A stretch of DNA of 64,000 nucleotides from Semisulcospira habei (GCA_036245525.1 BTPG01000002.1:166987501-167051500), one strand, 5' to 3'; shown: positions 38,271 through 49,420, counted from the stretch's first letter. Notes: generated from the sequence alone by a model not told the origin. Numbers and translations are program-made.

Positions 38271-38392
38271 GGGGAAATGGATGGAAATAAAGTCAAATAC
38301 AAGTAGGCAGTTTTCTCTTTTCTGTTGCATTGGAATGTTCACAATTTGTGGCAACTTACAAAAGCCTTCGTCTGACATCCCTGAATGAAATC

Positions 38393-38607
38393 TTAACCCA
38401 TTTAATGCCATGGCTGTACTCTCCAAATTTTGGAGGTGACAGGTGTCACCTAACGAGTTGTAGATGGATCAGCGATGGTATTGGTAATTCAAGAGTAGTG
38501 CGAGATTAGCTGGGCGCCTTCAAGGCGGCAAGCTAATCTGGCACTACCCTTGAATTATCATGGCCGATCCATCGCCTGCTGTAGTGCTTTGGGGCTAAAT
38601 CAGTTAA
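38393..38607. repeat. Palindromic repeat family 2
   Basis: Ends TTAACCCATTTAATGCC and GGGGCTAAATCAGTTAA. Confidence 0.85.
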
Positions 38608-39138
38608 ACAAAAGAAAAGGAATGAATGACGGTGCTTACACCCGGGTAGATCCAAGGTACGGTCAGTAGAAGGGGAGAGCAGTTCTCTCCCTCCCCAGCA
38701 CATATTTCCACCTCGTTGCCTTTACCTCACATTTTAGTATTTTCACTCATGATCTTGCAGCAAAAAGTGAAAACCTGACTGTCATCTGACCCTCTCTCAG
38801 TACATTCCAAAACAAACAACTGGAAAATTAATACAGAATAATGATACGTACTACTGGCAACAGCAGGGCAACATGTTGAAAGATATTAATACAAATATGA
38901 ACAAGCATACTCAACTATGTACACTCCTAATATTATAAAAATGTCAGCAATTAACTTGCATTACCATAGTACTACCCACAAACACAATATGTACAAAAGT
39001 TACCCATAAGGAGCTGCAGATCAGCCTCATTATATCATGATGCCAGGGAGCCATCAAGTCAGACCATGTTAATAGTGCTTAAAGTGGCGCTGAACTTAAA
39101 GAGGCTCATGAAGAAAAAACAAACGGTAAGCAAAATAT

Positions 39139-39204
39139 CCTCTGGCCGACTCCAGCCTTAGCTAGCACGCGTGCGGGCCAACTAAGGCTGGAGTCGGCCA
39201 GAGG
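39139..39204. repeat. Isolated hairpin, 23-bp perfect stem
   Basis: CCTCTGGCCGACTCCAGCC and its reverse GGCTGGAGTCGGCCAGAGG, separated by a short loop with CACGCGTGCG. It shares no sequence with families 1 to 5. Confidence 0.85.
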
Positions 39205-39394
39205 GCGTTTCACTAATTTTGGAATCTGTGCTTAGGAGCCATAGAGCTGATTACGTTATGCCCAATTTCACAATACATGTAGCGAGTCTGCCCTGTATAA
39301 GCTTAAACCAGTTCACGTTACTCAGACTAGCAAAACCAAGTATGCGTTGCTTCTACTGCAGGAACTCTCTTTAGTCTGGACACCCCAAGGGGGA

Positions 39395-39525
39395 GGGGGG
39401 ACCATAATTTAGGGGTAGTGCCAGATTAGTATGATGCCTTGAAGGTGCCAAGCTGATCTGGCACTACCTTTTTATTATCAAATATTATGACCAGTCCATT
39501 TCCTGCACTTGGTACACAGTTGTGT
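39395..39525. repeat. Palindromic repeat family 2, partial
   Basis: Centre AGGGGTAGTGCCAGATTAGT with its reverse. The left end is lost. Confidence 0.7.
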
Positions 39526-40137
39526 GAGGGTGCCTCCCAAATGGGATACTCGGCCGAATAAAACTGAACTCTTAAAAAGCAAGCCAAAATGCCCTTTAAC
39601 AACAATGCTTGTCTGGTTCTCACCACAGTGTTATTTCAAGAGCTGCAAACTTGATGCTTAAAATGCACTCATTAAATCAACACACATTACCACAGTACTT
39701 GCATTGATAACACAGGCACACAGAATACTAAAATAGTTGCATAATACCATATGCAATAATGCACCACTGTATATACACATCCCCAACATGGAATTTTTGC
39801 ATAATACCAAACTTATGCAATTATATAGCAGTATATACACATCGCCATAATGAACTATGTTTCATAAGTCATGTACTTCAGTCATGACAGATCCCATGCT
39901 GGTAAGAGATAAGTATCTTTTATCACCGTTTTAAAAGTAACTGTTGCTATGGCACAGACATGCACGCAAAAAGATGCTCAAAAGAGAACGCAGTATTTAC
40001 GAGATTATCATTATTTTGTGATACATCACTATTCACATGTGTACATACTGTAAACTCACAAATGTAAAAATACAAGTTTTATACTGTTTAAAAAGAGCAA
40101 GAGGTTTACAGATAATGTCTTGTAAGATTAATAAACA

Positions 40138-40205
40138 TTAAACCCTTTGTACATGCAGCCACCAGTAATGTTTACAGTACCAGTAGCTGCATGCACAAGG
40201 GGTTA
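40138..40205. repeat. Hairpin repeat family 5
   Basis: TTAAACCCTTTGTACATGCA, CCACCAGTAATG and the reverse AGCTGCATGCACAAGGGGTT. Confidence 0.85.
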
Positions 40206-40336
40206 AATAGGAATGACATAGGTGTGCATGTATATGTTGTAAAGTTCCAGTATTCAGCAGTAAACATAAACATTTTACCGGAAGGGGCATATAGGTTCAT
40301 AGAACTTTATGTGAGATTCTAACATGGAAGCTGCAA

Positions 40337-40425
40337 ACTTTGGCCGCCAGCAGCCCTTTTTGTCACGATGATCCCTGCAGGAATCATCGTTAAAAAAAAG
40401 TGCTACTGACAGCCACAGAGTTAAA
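40337..40425. repeat. Hairpin repeat family 4
   Basis: ACGATGATCCCTGCAGGAATCATCGT centre, left part in GTCACG, right GTGCTACTGACAG. Confidence 0.75.
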
Positions 40426-40940
40426 AAGAAGAGATTCATGTTGCAAAATTAATTTCATTCAATGCCATGAAAGTCCATGGTAGTACTGTTAATATACATT
40501 TTGTGCACACAGTGGAAAATCTGGTTAAATTTGTATAAAACCTTTTTTTTTTTTGGCATGTGCAGTGAATTCAGGAGAAAAAACAACAAAGCGTATTAAT
40601 AATTTGCATAATATTACAACTTTGTGCTCTCAGCCTTGTGCATTTTACTGCAGCACTTGTCTGTAGAAATAATCTCATACATGTATAGTTTGATAGCAAG
40701 TTATTTGTCTTGTACGTAATCATCAGATTTTTATGGCACCTACCACACTATCATCTCACCAAGACTAAAGATAACCACTTTCAGTCACATATGCCACCAT
40801 AACAAACTTCATTTGCCAGAAACAACTGAAGCTTCTTTTTTTAATGGTTGTACCAGAAACTAGATCTAGGTGTTCACACACGCACACGCACACACACCCT
40901 ACCCCCACCCCCCTTGTGTGTGCAGCCACTGGTATTGCAC

Positions 40941-41047
40941 ACCCTTAGGCTGTCGGTATCATTTTATGTCAAGGTGATTCCTTATGTCAAGGTGATTCCT
41001 ACAGGAATCACTTTGACAATAAATGCCACCCACAACAAAAGAGTTAA
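40941..41047. repeat. Hairpin repeat family 4, with 18-bp internal duplication
   Basis: TATGTCAAGGTGATTCCT occurs twice in tandem and pairs with AGGAATCACTTTGACA. Confidence 0.8.
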
Positions 41048-41124
41048 CAGTACTGTTGGCCGAGTGTACAAGGGGGATTAGATTATAATTCACAAGTTTT
41101 AGGCATTAGCAACTGAAATCTATT

Positions 41125-41298
41125 TAACCCCAACAACCTACAGCAGGAGATGGATCAACTATAATTCAAGGGTAGTGCCAGATTAGCTTGGCGCCATCAG
41201 GCGCCAAGCTAATCTGGCACTACCCTTGAATTATCATGGTCGATCCATCTCCTGCAACTGGTTCTCAGTAGTTGTGGCCATGGGGTTAAAAGGGTTCA
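41125..41298. repeat. Palindromic repeat family 2
   Basis: It lies just past the TAT stop codon, so it would be in the 3' untranslated region. Central arms are near-perfect around TTGGCGCCATCAGGCGCCAA. Confidence 0.9.
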
Positions 41299-41340
41299 TT
41301 TGCCAATGCAAATTTAATTCCTTCTCGTCTTCATCTGTTG

Positions 41341-41490
41341 TCATTGCCCGTTCATTTCCTGGTGTCTGTGTGTGCCGCTGTTGCCTTTATAGTGTGTGCG
41401 ACAGAACTCCTCAATGCGATCGCATGCCTCGTTGACTTTCTCTGCTGGTACTGTCAGCACGACTCGGAAGTAACCAGGATACTGAAAGCA
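41341..41490 (-). CDS. TAT: TAT terminal exon
   Basis: It encodes [20 protein letters not shown] and [15 protein letters not shown], then a short polar tail ending EMNGQ and TGA. Acceptor TTCTTACAG. Confidence 0.95.
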   Translation of the reverse strand, partial: CFQYPGYFRVVLTVPAEKVNEACDRIEEFCRTHYKGNSGTHRHQEMNGQ

Positions 41491-44400
41491 CTGTAAGAAA
41501 GAAATTGTGGACGCTATTGAGTGAGGAAGATACACTAACACATGAGCTGAAATTTCCGAATTCAGAAAGATTAGCAAATGCCCAGCTGAACCTGTTTTGA
41601 AAGACCACCTGTGTAAGAAATGTTATTAAAAGACCATCATTTAGGTGGCTGTAGCCATCTAAATAATGATCTTTAACCCTTTTCAACCTAATACACTACT
41701 GCTTGTTATTAATTTTACTATGACAGTTCAAGGGTGGTTCCAGAATAGCTTGGCGCCTGAGGCGCCAAGCTATTCTGGCACCACCCTTGAGCTAAAATGG
41801 TTGATCTATCTCCTAATCTGTAATGTCGCCTTCATAGAATAAGCAATTTTTTTTTAAAAATCAGCTTCAGGATGCAATGGGTTAATGACAGGCGACAGTG
41901 TTTGCCCTTCAAGACTCCTCTCGAGAGAGCACGTGTTGCTTATGTCCACTTTTGTTGCAAAAAGAGATGGTTTTTCTATACATTTTTTTCAAGGTTGTAC
42001 TCACACTGGCAGGAAGACAGAAGACGCTTTGCTCCGTCACCATGTTCTGTGTGAACTCTACGTCCGACTCTAAATCAGGAAAATTTGGCATGTCTATGCC
42101 CACCTGTAACCAAAAGCAACTCAAGGCATTTAACACATATTATTATTAGCATCACCATGGGTGACAGTCTTCAATCCTGGAAGCTGGTTCAGCTTTTTAT
42201 AAATGCCAGAAAGCTTAATTTCAGCCTTTTTGTCCAGAGAGTACAGCCTTGCAGCCATCTTGTCCCATCTAATAAATAATAATAATAATACATAGTTCTT
42301 GTATAGCGCTGTTCTCCAGGAAAACACTGGACTCACTGCGCATGCACAACAGCACACCCTCTTTCTCAGACACACACACGATTATACACTACTTTAAACC
42401 ACCCCATCTCTTCCCAACACCTTACATTCACTTCCTCTAGGATCAGAATAAAAGGCAGTCAACAGTTAGCTAAAGATGAGCTAAGTGTTAAATGCCTGAC
42501 AGAAAAGAAAAGTCTTTAAGTGAGCTTTGAACTGTGACAATGTGGGCAGATTCCACGTTTCAGTTGGCAGAGAGTTCCACACACTTGGGGCTAAAAAGGT
42601 GAAAGAACGCTCCCTGACAGTTTTCATGATAAGCTTCGGGATTTTTAAAAGTTTTTTTTACATGAGGCAGAGATTCTCATGAGCCCCTCTACCTGCAGAG
42701 GGTCATGAGAATTTATGTCTCTTGCTGGCCATGGATCATGGGAAATGGTTAGTCTGTGGACCGTTCCCTGGCATTTCAAGTTTTCACATTGACACCAATG
42801 CATCACTGATGACAACAATAGTACATGGCAAGATTACTTAGCACATTTTGTGCAATAACCCATATCGTACCGAGGCTAAAAGCTGTAAATGTGTACACTG
42901 CTATATGCAAGATACATTATAGTACTTACAGATAATGATATAGACGAATGGCTTTAGTTCAAGGGTAGTGCCAGAATAGCTTGGCGCCTAGAGGCGCCAA
43001 GCTATTCTGGCACTACCCTTGAAATGTTTTAGTCAAACTTATTTCACGCACTGGTGTATTCCGAATGATAAGGGATACGGATAGATTGTTTCTTGTACTC
43101 TGTGCTGTGTCCATGTTGTGAGCTGAAGATTGTTGTCACGTTTTGGAGGGAGGTTAACCCCTTTGCTTCCGATACTGTTCGGCAGAAAAGATCACTTCTT
43201 TTGCGTGGTATCTTTAGTTCCAGGGTCAAGGAACTGAATTTGTTTTTAAACATGATCCTCCAGTGGTGAATACTAATCAAGGACAATACCTTCGTTGCAG
43301 TCAGTAATTTTTGTGCATTAGGAGCAGATTTATTTTAACCCCAAGATGTGTATCTATGCATCTTGTGCACCAAGCAGGATCGTCAGCTGCATATCCGTAT
43401 CCAAAAGCACTGACCATCATGTACATGGCTCCCTGGGGCATCACTGGCTTCAGGCCTGGGATCTGCAGGAAACGCTTGTAGAACATTTCAGCATTTTTCT
43501 GTAAAGAATATACAATCTCTGGTGATTTAACTGCAATTCTAACTTGTTTGACATATTGTACTGGCACACGTTCATTTCAACTCCCCAGAAAAGTCGAGAC
43601 AAACTCTAGTCATTAACCAGTAAGTTAATTTTAACTGACCAACTAAATGAATTTCATTAAGAATCATTCCTCAAACTTCATCAGACATCCAATCATGTGT
43701 GAAAAAAAAAGAAGAAATTAACCAATATGTCTGTAAACTGTCCAATAAAACTTCAAACACAACTAACCAGCCAATCGAGCAACAATATTTATACATCCAC
43801 CAGCCAATGAGAGCACAATAAATTTAAATCACCAACCAATCAAATCTTGGTGACTGATTCTGACCTGAATATACTGGACGGTAGAGTGAAAGAACTGCTG
43901 TGTCGTGTTTTTGAAGATGTCTGGCAAGGCGGCCTGTATCAGAGTGTTGGGACCCAGGATTCGCTGGGAAAGGCTGAAAAGACCCTTCCGCACCTGAAAA
44001 CATCACAGCAGCAACTCTCAAAAGTCTGCACTCCTAATACCCGTGAGCACAAAACGGCACCAAAAAAAAAAAATCTTTTTTTTGGGTGCTTGAGGTTACT
44101 AGAAGTGTAAACATTTAACCCATTTAGTCTCTAAGCACTACAGCAGGAGATGGATCAACAATGATAATTCAAAGGTAGCGCCAGATTAGCTTGGCGCCAT
44201 CATGCACTAAGTTAATCTGGCCCTACCCTTGAATCACCTTGGGGTTAGATGGGCTAAGAATCAAATCTGAGCATGCAGTAGTCGTTTCTACTTAGCTAAA
44301 ATTGGGTAAGTAGTTGACACTTCCAGACAGTAATGTCATCGGTAATGTTTTTGAAGAAACAAAGCAGTACCCAGTCTTGTGATCATATTTCATGGAACTG

Positions 44401-47400
44401 TTTAAATCCGCATCTTGTAGAATGATTGAAGTTCAACTCAAGAAGGGGCTCTCTACCCACAAAAAGGCCCTGAAGTGCTCCCTCAAGAGTCACAGGAGTG
44501 GCAAAGGGGTGAAGAAGGTGAATTTGAACCACAAATGTTATCCACTTGCCTCGGACAACACTTCGTTTCTGTCGTAAATAACAATCCACCCCAATCTCCA
44601 ACCAGGAACCAAGAACCTGCACAAAATAAAACAAGATGGGATGAACCATAACCCACAAAGTCCCTTCTTTATGAGAGCTGTCCTCGTTGTCAATGGTCTC
44701 TGCCTTTTGTCTTTTCCTGATTCTGATGTTGAATTATCTCCTATTGAAAAAGTTTCGCAGATCTGTCAATGCGTCAGTGAGTTCTATAAGGGGCACAGGA
44801 CATACGCGTCATTGATTTGTCAAACGTCATTTGTCATGATGTAAGTTTTAGTTTTTACATAATTTTATATTTTACGTGATATGAGTTTCACTTTTGCTTC
44901 ATAGCTTGAGAAAATGGTGACAAAACTAGAACTTCACGTTACAATTTCAGTCTTGCTATAATTTGTGTGAAAGCAGGTTGACTTTACCTAGCTACATGAT
45001 ATACTAAGTACACGGGTCACCTGCATGCTCTTCTGAAAGCGCGTCAATGTGTGTGCGTGTTAGTGCGTGCATGCGCGCGCGCTCCAAACATTTCCAAGAG
45101 GCATGAGGATCTATTCCTCCTGGAGCTGCGCGCATGTTTGTGTGAGAGAGAGAGAGAGCCGCGCGCGTGAGAGAGAATGAAGTCATATTTAGAGTATTAT
45201 GTCAGTGTCTGTGTGGTGACAGAGTTGCCTCTTTTAAGTCACCGCCACTGTCTGACTTTCTCTAGAAGTAAAGTTTTTTTTTAGTGCTTTAATTCTTTTT
45301 TAAAAAGAATTAATTTTTACTAAAGAAGTTGAAAGGATACAAAGTTGGCTAACGAACTCATCAAATGTCTTTCTCAAAGCTAGCTATAGTGCAAAAGTTC
45401 AAGTAAATATGACAACAAGAAAGGCAAAGCCATTATGGCTCATGTGTATGACTGATTTACATAAGTGTGACCTTTGTCACAAGGGCTGGCTTCTGCAGCA
45501 GCAAAATCCATGTTTTCTGAAAATGTAAGCATATTTCACACATCTGTCAACCCCCCATGACCCTTGACCTTTGTGATGAGTTGACTAAATTAGTATGCAT
45601 AGGAAGGTCTTATCATCAGCTATCTTTGTACCAAATTTGGTTGAAAAATGTGCTAAAATTTGGGAATACCTACAATTTTATCAAAAAATATAGCATTTTA
45701 CACACATTTGCCAGCCTCTTGAGACCCTTGACCTTTCCAAAGGGTCATCCAAATTAGTATGCATAGATAGATCTTACCATTAGGTATCTCTGTACCAAAT
45801 TTGAGTTTTAAGTTATGAATAGTATTTGAGAAAAAACATTTTTCACCTATTTCCTGAGCTCGTGACCCTTGACCTTTCAGAGGGATCAACCAAATTAGCA
45901 AATTAGTATGTATAGAAAGGTCTTACAAAAAGGTATCTTTGTACCAAGTTTGGGTTTGAAATTTACCATCGATAACGGCGGACAGACGACGGATGAACGA
46001 CAGACGACGGACGGACGATTACTGGCCCAAAACAAACTCACTTTTGTTTCGCACGTCAGCCAAAAATTACGGACTCTAATCTGGGTCAACCGACTTCTTA
46101 CAAACGGTTGTTTATGTCTTCAAGGAGACATTCAATTACAATATGCTCGGAGGCTCTCTTAGCCACCCACTTAAGAAAATATTTTGCCAAGTTTCAAGCT
46201 TGTGTGTACAGAAATATCGGAGATTCTCTTGTTTACATACATACGCACACACATAAATACATACATACATACACACACATAAATACATACATACATATGC
46301 ACATACATACATACGCATATACGGCGCTTTGCGCCAAATTCACTAGATATGACATAAGTTTTATCTTGTTATTTCAATTGTTAGAGGTTTAGCCTGCCCA
46401 CCTTTGACATCATGGACATGCTATTAAATTCGCCCCACCGCGACCCGTCTTAAAAAGTCCCTTCTATAAATAGAAGGGACTTAAAAACAAGACTGGTTCA
46501 CATTCAAGGACTGCTGTTAACCCCCCCCCCCCCCTCACCCACCCCCTGACTGCCGAGAAAATCTGAAGTCCATCCAGATGCAAAAGACATACATCCTCAT
46601 GAACCCCTGCAGAGTGCGGGGGCTGATGAGGATCTATGCCTCTTGCTGAAATCACTTTGTATCCATGTTTGACAGCTGGGGATCTTTGATTTGCAACGAT
46701 TTCAAAGACACAGTCTGTGTCTACTGGTATTTATGGGGTTAATGCAGTTTTTCTGCCACAGTGTAACTGCACTCCATCAAGGTGCATGTAGTAGTGTCTA
46801 ACCAAAGACAGTATATTATACATAATATACTGTCTTTTGGTGAAACCTACTACAACAGCCACTTTTATATAACAGTCATCTGTATACAGCAGCCACACAA
46901 GAAGCAGACCTGCACAAGTTTATATGATGTAGAGTTTATATCATGTAAAGACCGTTAACCCTTTTGGTGTCAGTAGTGGTTTTAGTCGCGATGATTCCGG
47001 CAGGAATCATCGCGACTAAAACCGCTACTGACACACAAATGATTAATGAAACAGTCACCTGTCTACAGTGGCCACCATCATCTGTTGTGTCCATAAGATC
47101 ATTATTATATGCAGGTTTGACTGTATCCAGTGTCAATTGTGCCAGACGATCTTACATGATAGAAAACAAACAAAAATAAAACAAGAAAAGACACTGACCT
47201 TTTGGTGAGGCCACCACAAGAGATAATGGGCACTTCATCTGTCAGGGAGGCCATGGAGTGATAGTGGAACCCATCAAACACCTGAAGACAAGAGGATTCG
47301 AAGGAATCGGTCAGCCAGTCATTCTTATGTGATAACATGCAACTTTTTCTTACTGTGTGTGTGTGTTTTCTTCAGCCTAAGCAAGTTAGCATAACATTTA

Positions 47401-49420
47401 ACACAAACGCCAAAAACGCAGTCTGACTGTGGATCCAAGGTGTTGCGATATGATAAGGCTGACCTATAAATGTGCGCATCGATCAGGAAACGTACATTTG
47501 CATGTGCCCCTTAAAAAAAAAAAAATCCGATCTGCACAAGGTAACATGACAGTGCAAGGAAATATTCTATATCACTAGCTGCATGATGATGAAACCAGAC
47601 TTCTTCAATCTTTTGCTGACATTAGTTGGCAACTACAACATGCATCACGGCTTCAATAAAGTCATGCTGAACCCATTTACCACCACGGCCGCATTTCCCA
47701 AATTTTGTGTGTGTGTCGCTCAACAATTATGTACCAGTTTCAGGAAGCAAACTGAACATGATAATTCAAGGGTCGTGCCAGATCAGCTAGGCGCCCAGCT
47801 AATCTGGCACTACCTTGAATTATCAGGATCGATCCATCACCTGCTGCAGGGTGTCAGGGCTCAAGAGGTTAACCCGAAATACACTGAACGCTCTAAACGT
47901 TTGGAACACCTGCACCCAGTTTTGTCTGGCAATGAGCAGCACCAGCATAAAGAAACTACGCCTCTTGCAAAATCAGCATGTCCTAAATGAGAGACTGAAA
48001 AGCATGGGTTCAAATCAACGTTACTCACAAAGTGTTCATAGATTTCATCAGCGATGATGGGCACCTTGTACTTGGCAGCCACAGCTAGAATGTCCTGCAA
48101 GTGCTGCTTGTTGTAGACAGAGCCGCAGGGGTTGGAGGGGTTGTTGACCACGATGGCAGCTGTGTCCCCATCGATCTGCTCCACCAAGTGTTCCAGGTCA
48201 ATCTCCCATGACTTTTCAGGCTGCAAGATAAACCAGTAAAATCTGTCAATAATCGGTTCAGTTCACTTTTGTTTACAATGAGAACTCTGCACTTTGCACT
48301 CCCACAACATTTCAGGCTAGCAGAGCACAGTGGTACATTTTGGGACTGCCAGTAGCGCTTCTTGCTGCAATGTAAGCCATGAGGCCCAAAGTCACTGACG
48401 CGTGCACATATGGCTTAAGTGGTAAATGGATCAATAGTTCAAGGGCAGTAGCTGATCCATTTGGTGCCCTGCCAGTAAGTGCCCTATTATAAATTAGGCC
48501 TTTGTCTGTCAGTCACGTTTTTTGTTGAGATGATTCCTGCAGGAGTCACCTAGACAAAAAGTGCAACTAACTGCCAAAAGGCAGTTTACAATTAAGTGAA
48601 AATGCACACTGTGCTTCCTTACCAACAGGTGATATGTTTTGACAGAAATACCGAGCGACTCTGCAAGGGTCTTGTACAGGGAGAAGCCAGGGCGGGGCAA
48701 GAGAATGTTCTGACCGGGGTTGGCCAGGGCTGTTACACACAGGTCCAGGGCACCAGAACAACCACTGCACAATATCACATCCTGCACAAACAAAACAGAA
48801 TGAACTGGGTTAGCCCCCTTATGCATACAGCAACTGGTACTGTAAACATACAACAGATAATGACAATGAAATGTTTAGTTCAGGATTATTTAAGTATACA
48901 AATATACACAAAGATCAGGCTGGTCGAGTTTTGGTAAACACATGATGTTTTGGCCTAGCATCCATGAATGTAACAGCAATCTTGTTATCCACGTCTGCAG
49001 TTGCAAATACAATCTGACTGATTTGTTAACCCCTATCATACTGAGGCTAAAAGCTTCAAATGTGTACATTGCCATTGCAAGCTACATTATAGTACTTACA
49101 GAATGTAGACCAATGGCTTTAGTTCAAGGGTGGTTGCCAGAACAGCTTGGCACCTAGAGGCGCCAAGCTATTCTGGCACTACCCTTGAACTATTTTAGTC
49201 AAACTTATTTCACACTGTATTCCGAATGATAAGGGATAAAACACACAAGCCACACACATCCCCATAAAATGTCACACAAAAAGTCTCATACATGTACCTG
49301 CAAATCAGTTTTCACCACATGAAACATGTATCAATTACATACATAATTTTACCTTTGCTTCAACTTTGACTTCCGGTGTGGATACATACTCTGCAACTGC
49401 TGCCCTGGATTTCTCATAGC
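41341..49420 (-). CDS. TAT: Tyrosine aminotransferase (TAT), 5'-incomplete, nine exons
   Basis: TAT is a PLP-dependent class I aminotransferase that converts L-tyrosine and 2-oxoglutarate to 4-hydroxyphenylpyruvate and glutamate, the first step of tyrosine breakdown in the cytosol. Exons on the - strand: 49420-49353, 48781-48623, 48220-48029, 47281-47199, 44616-44550, 43993-43865, 43498-43415, 42103-42005 and 41490-41341. Codon phases agree at every junction, giving about 342 residues to the stop TGA at 41343-41341. Family signatures are [40 protein letters not shown] and SCGGLTKR with the PLP-binding lysine at 47203-47201. The N-terminal 100 or so residues are not found. The upstream intron is occupied by DIRS element F. 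One intron has a GC donor. Confidence 0.95.
41673..41885. repeat. Palindromic repeat family 3
   Basis: Ends TTAACCCTTTTCAACC and GATGCAATGGGTTAA. It lies in the last TAT intron. Confidence 0.87.
42005..42103 (-). CDS. TAT: TAT exon, 33 codons
   Basis: It encodes [19 protein letters not shown] and [14 protein letters not shown]. Acceptor GGTTACAG, donor GTGAGT. Confidence 0.95.
42272..42640 (+). repeat. SINE-like dispersed repeat with (AAT)n
   Basis: It starts with an AATAATAATAAT run, then ACATAGTTCTTGTATAGCGC, and ends near AAGGTGAAAGAACGC. It interrupts a copy of the hairpin-bearing repeat (left part about 42150-42270, right part from about 42641). The class is inferred from the insertion pattern and not proven. 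Confidence 0.5.
42661..42724. repeat. Hairpin repeat family 1
   Basis: GAGGCAGAGATTCTCATGAG and the reverse TCATGAGAATTTATGTCTC. Confidence 0.82.
42857..43080. repeat. Palindromic repeat family 3
   Basis: Left flank ATAACCCATATCGTACCGAG. Arms near-perfect about TTGGCGCCTAGAGGCGCCAA. Confidence 0.9.
43415..43498 (-). CDS. TAT: TAT exon, 28 codons
   Basis: It encodes [20 protein letters not shown] and PQGAMYMM. Acceptor CTTTACAG, donor GTCAGT. Confidence 0.94.
43865..43993 (-). CDS. TAT: TAT exon, 43 codons
   Basis: It encodes [20 protein letters not shown] and [19 protein letters not shown]. Acceptor TTTTCAG, donor GTCAGA, phase 0. Confidence 0.94.
44117..44258. repeat. Palindromic repeat family 2
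   Basis: Left end TTTAACCCATTTAGTC, right end shortened. Confidence 0.75.
44289..44360 (-). mobile_element. Solo end relic of a DIRS-like element
   Basis: About 70 bp in a TAT intron match only the left end of the DIRS family in reverse: CAGTAATGTCATCGGTAATG followed by TTTTTGAAGAAAC. No body or right end is present. Confidence 0.8.
44550..44616 (-). CDS. TAT: TAT exon followed by a GC donor
   Basis: G completes the Arg codon, then [20 protein letters not shown] and SE. The intron begins GCAAGT at 44549, the usual consensus of the rare GC-AG class. Only this site keeps the frame into the next exon. Confidence 0.9.
45412..46066 (-). repeat. Dispersed repeat, reverse copy
   Basis: This is the reverse complement of the 33514-34149 repeat, from CAACAAGAAAGGCAAAGCC to TGTTTCGCACGTCAGCC. 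The right end carries a run of ACGGACGGACG-like units. Confidence 0.8.
46580..46646. repeat. Hairpin repeat family 1
   Basis: GCAAAAGACATACATCCTCA and the reverse TGAGGATCTATGCCTCTTGC. Confidence 0.82.
46955..47046. repeat. Hairpin repeat family 4, best copy
   Basis: TTAACCCTTTTGGTGTCAGT, GGTTTTAGTCGCGATGATTC and its reverse about CCGG. The end is ATTAA. Confidence 0.9.
47199..47281 (-). CDS. TAT: TAT exon with PLP lysine
   Basis: It encodes [20 protein letters not shown] and SCGGLTK, then AG of the following Arg codon. The lysine forms the Schiff base with PLP. The donor is GTCAGT. Confidence 0.95.
47670..47871. repeat. Palindromic repeat family 2
   Basis: Ends AACCCATTTACCACC and GGGCTCAAGAGGTTAA, with a shortened loop. 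Confidence 0.8.
48029..48220 (-). CDS. TAT: TAT exon, 64 codons
   Basis: It encodes [39 protein letters not shown] and [10 protein letters not shown]. The Asn of NPSNPCG and the Asp/Tyr of ADEIY contact PLP in the family. Confidence 0.96.
48500..48582. repeat. Hairpin repeat family 4
   Basis: TTGAGATGATTCCTGCAGG with AGTCACCTAGACAA. Diverged. Confidence 0.7.
48623..48781 (-). CDS. TAT: TAT exon, 53 codons
   Basis: Phase 0 at both ends. It encodes [20 protein letters not shown] and [19 protein letters not shown], the co-factor-binding large domain. Confidence 0.95.
49026..49238. repeat. Palindromic repeat family 3
   Basis: Left end TTAACCCCTATCATACTGAG, arms near-perfect, right end AATGATAAGGGAT. 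Confidence 0.88.
49353..49420 (-). CDS. TAT: TAT exon (first one seen)
   Basis: The acceptor TGTTACAG lies just above 49420 and the donor GTAAAATT follows. It starts with two bases of a Gly codon and encodes [20 protein letters not shown] and AK. Confidence 0.92.

Larger units (their letters stand above)
37192..41340. other. Intergenic space between convergent FEN1 and TAT
   Basis: AT-rich sequence with hairpin repeats at 37284, 37410, 37744, 38393, 39139, 40138, 40337, 40941 and 41125, a poly-C tract at about 37615-37646, and a 39-bp minisatellite at 37948-38270. The TAT 3' untranslated region must lie at its right end. No other coding exon is seen. Confidence 0.6.
44617..47198 (-). other. 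Longest TAT intron with repeats
   Basis: It contains the 45412-46066 repeat, a CATACATA-type microsatellite (about 46235-46320), short GA/GC runs at about 45050-45175, hairpins at 46451, 46580, 46786 and 46955, and a poly-C tract at about 46520. I see no exon inside. Confidence 0.6.

Noticed and set aside
37895..38290. Open frames with repeated SFGTP- or SESWGPKRQ-like units, and a CRISPR-like direct repeat
   Set aside because: The 39-bp units are contiguous with no unique spacers, in an animal intergenic region. This is a minisatellite.
46235..46320. Open frames with repeated MYVC/TYIH units
   Set aside because: They come from a CATA/CACA microsatellite in a TAT intron.
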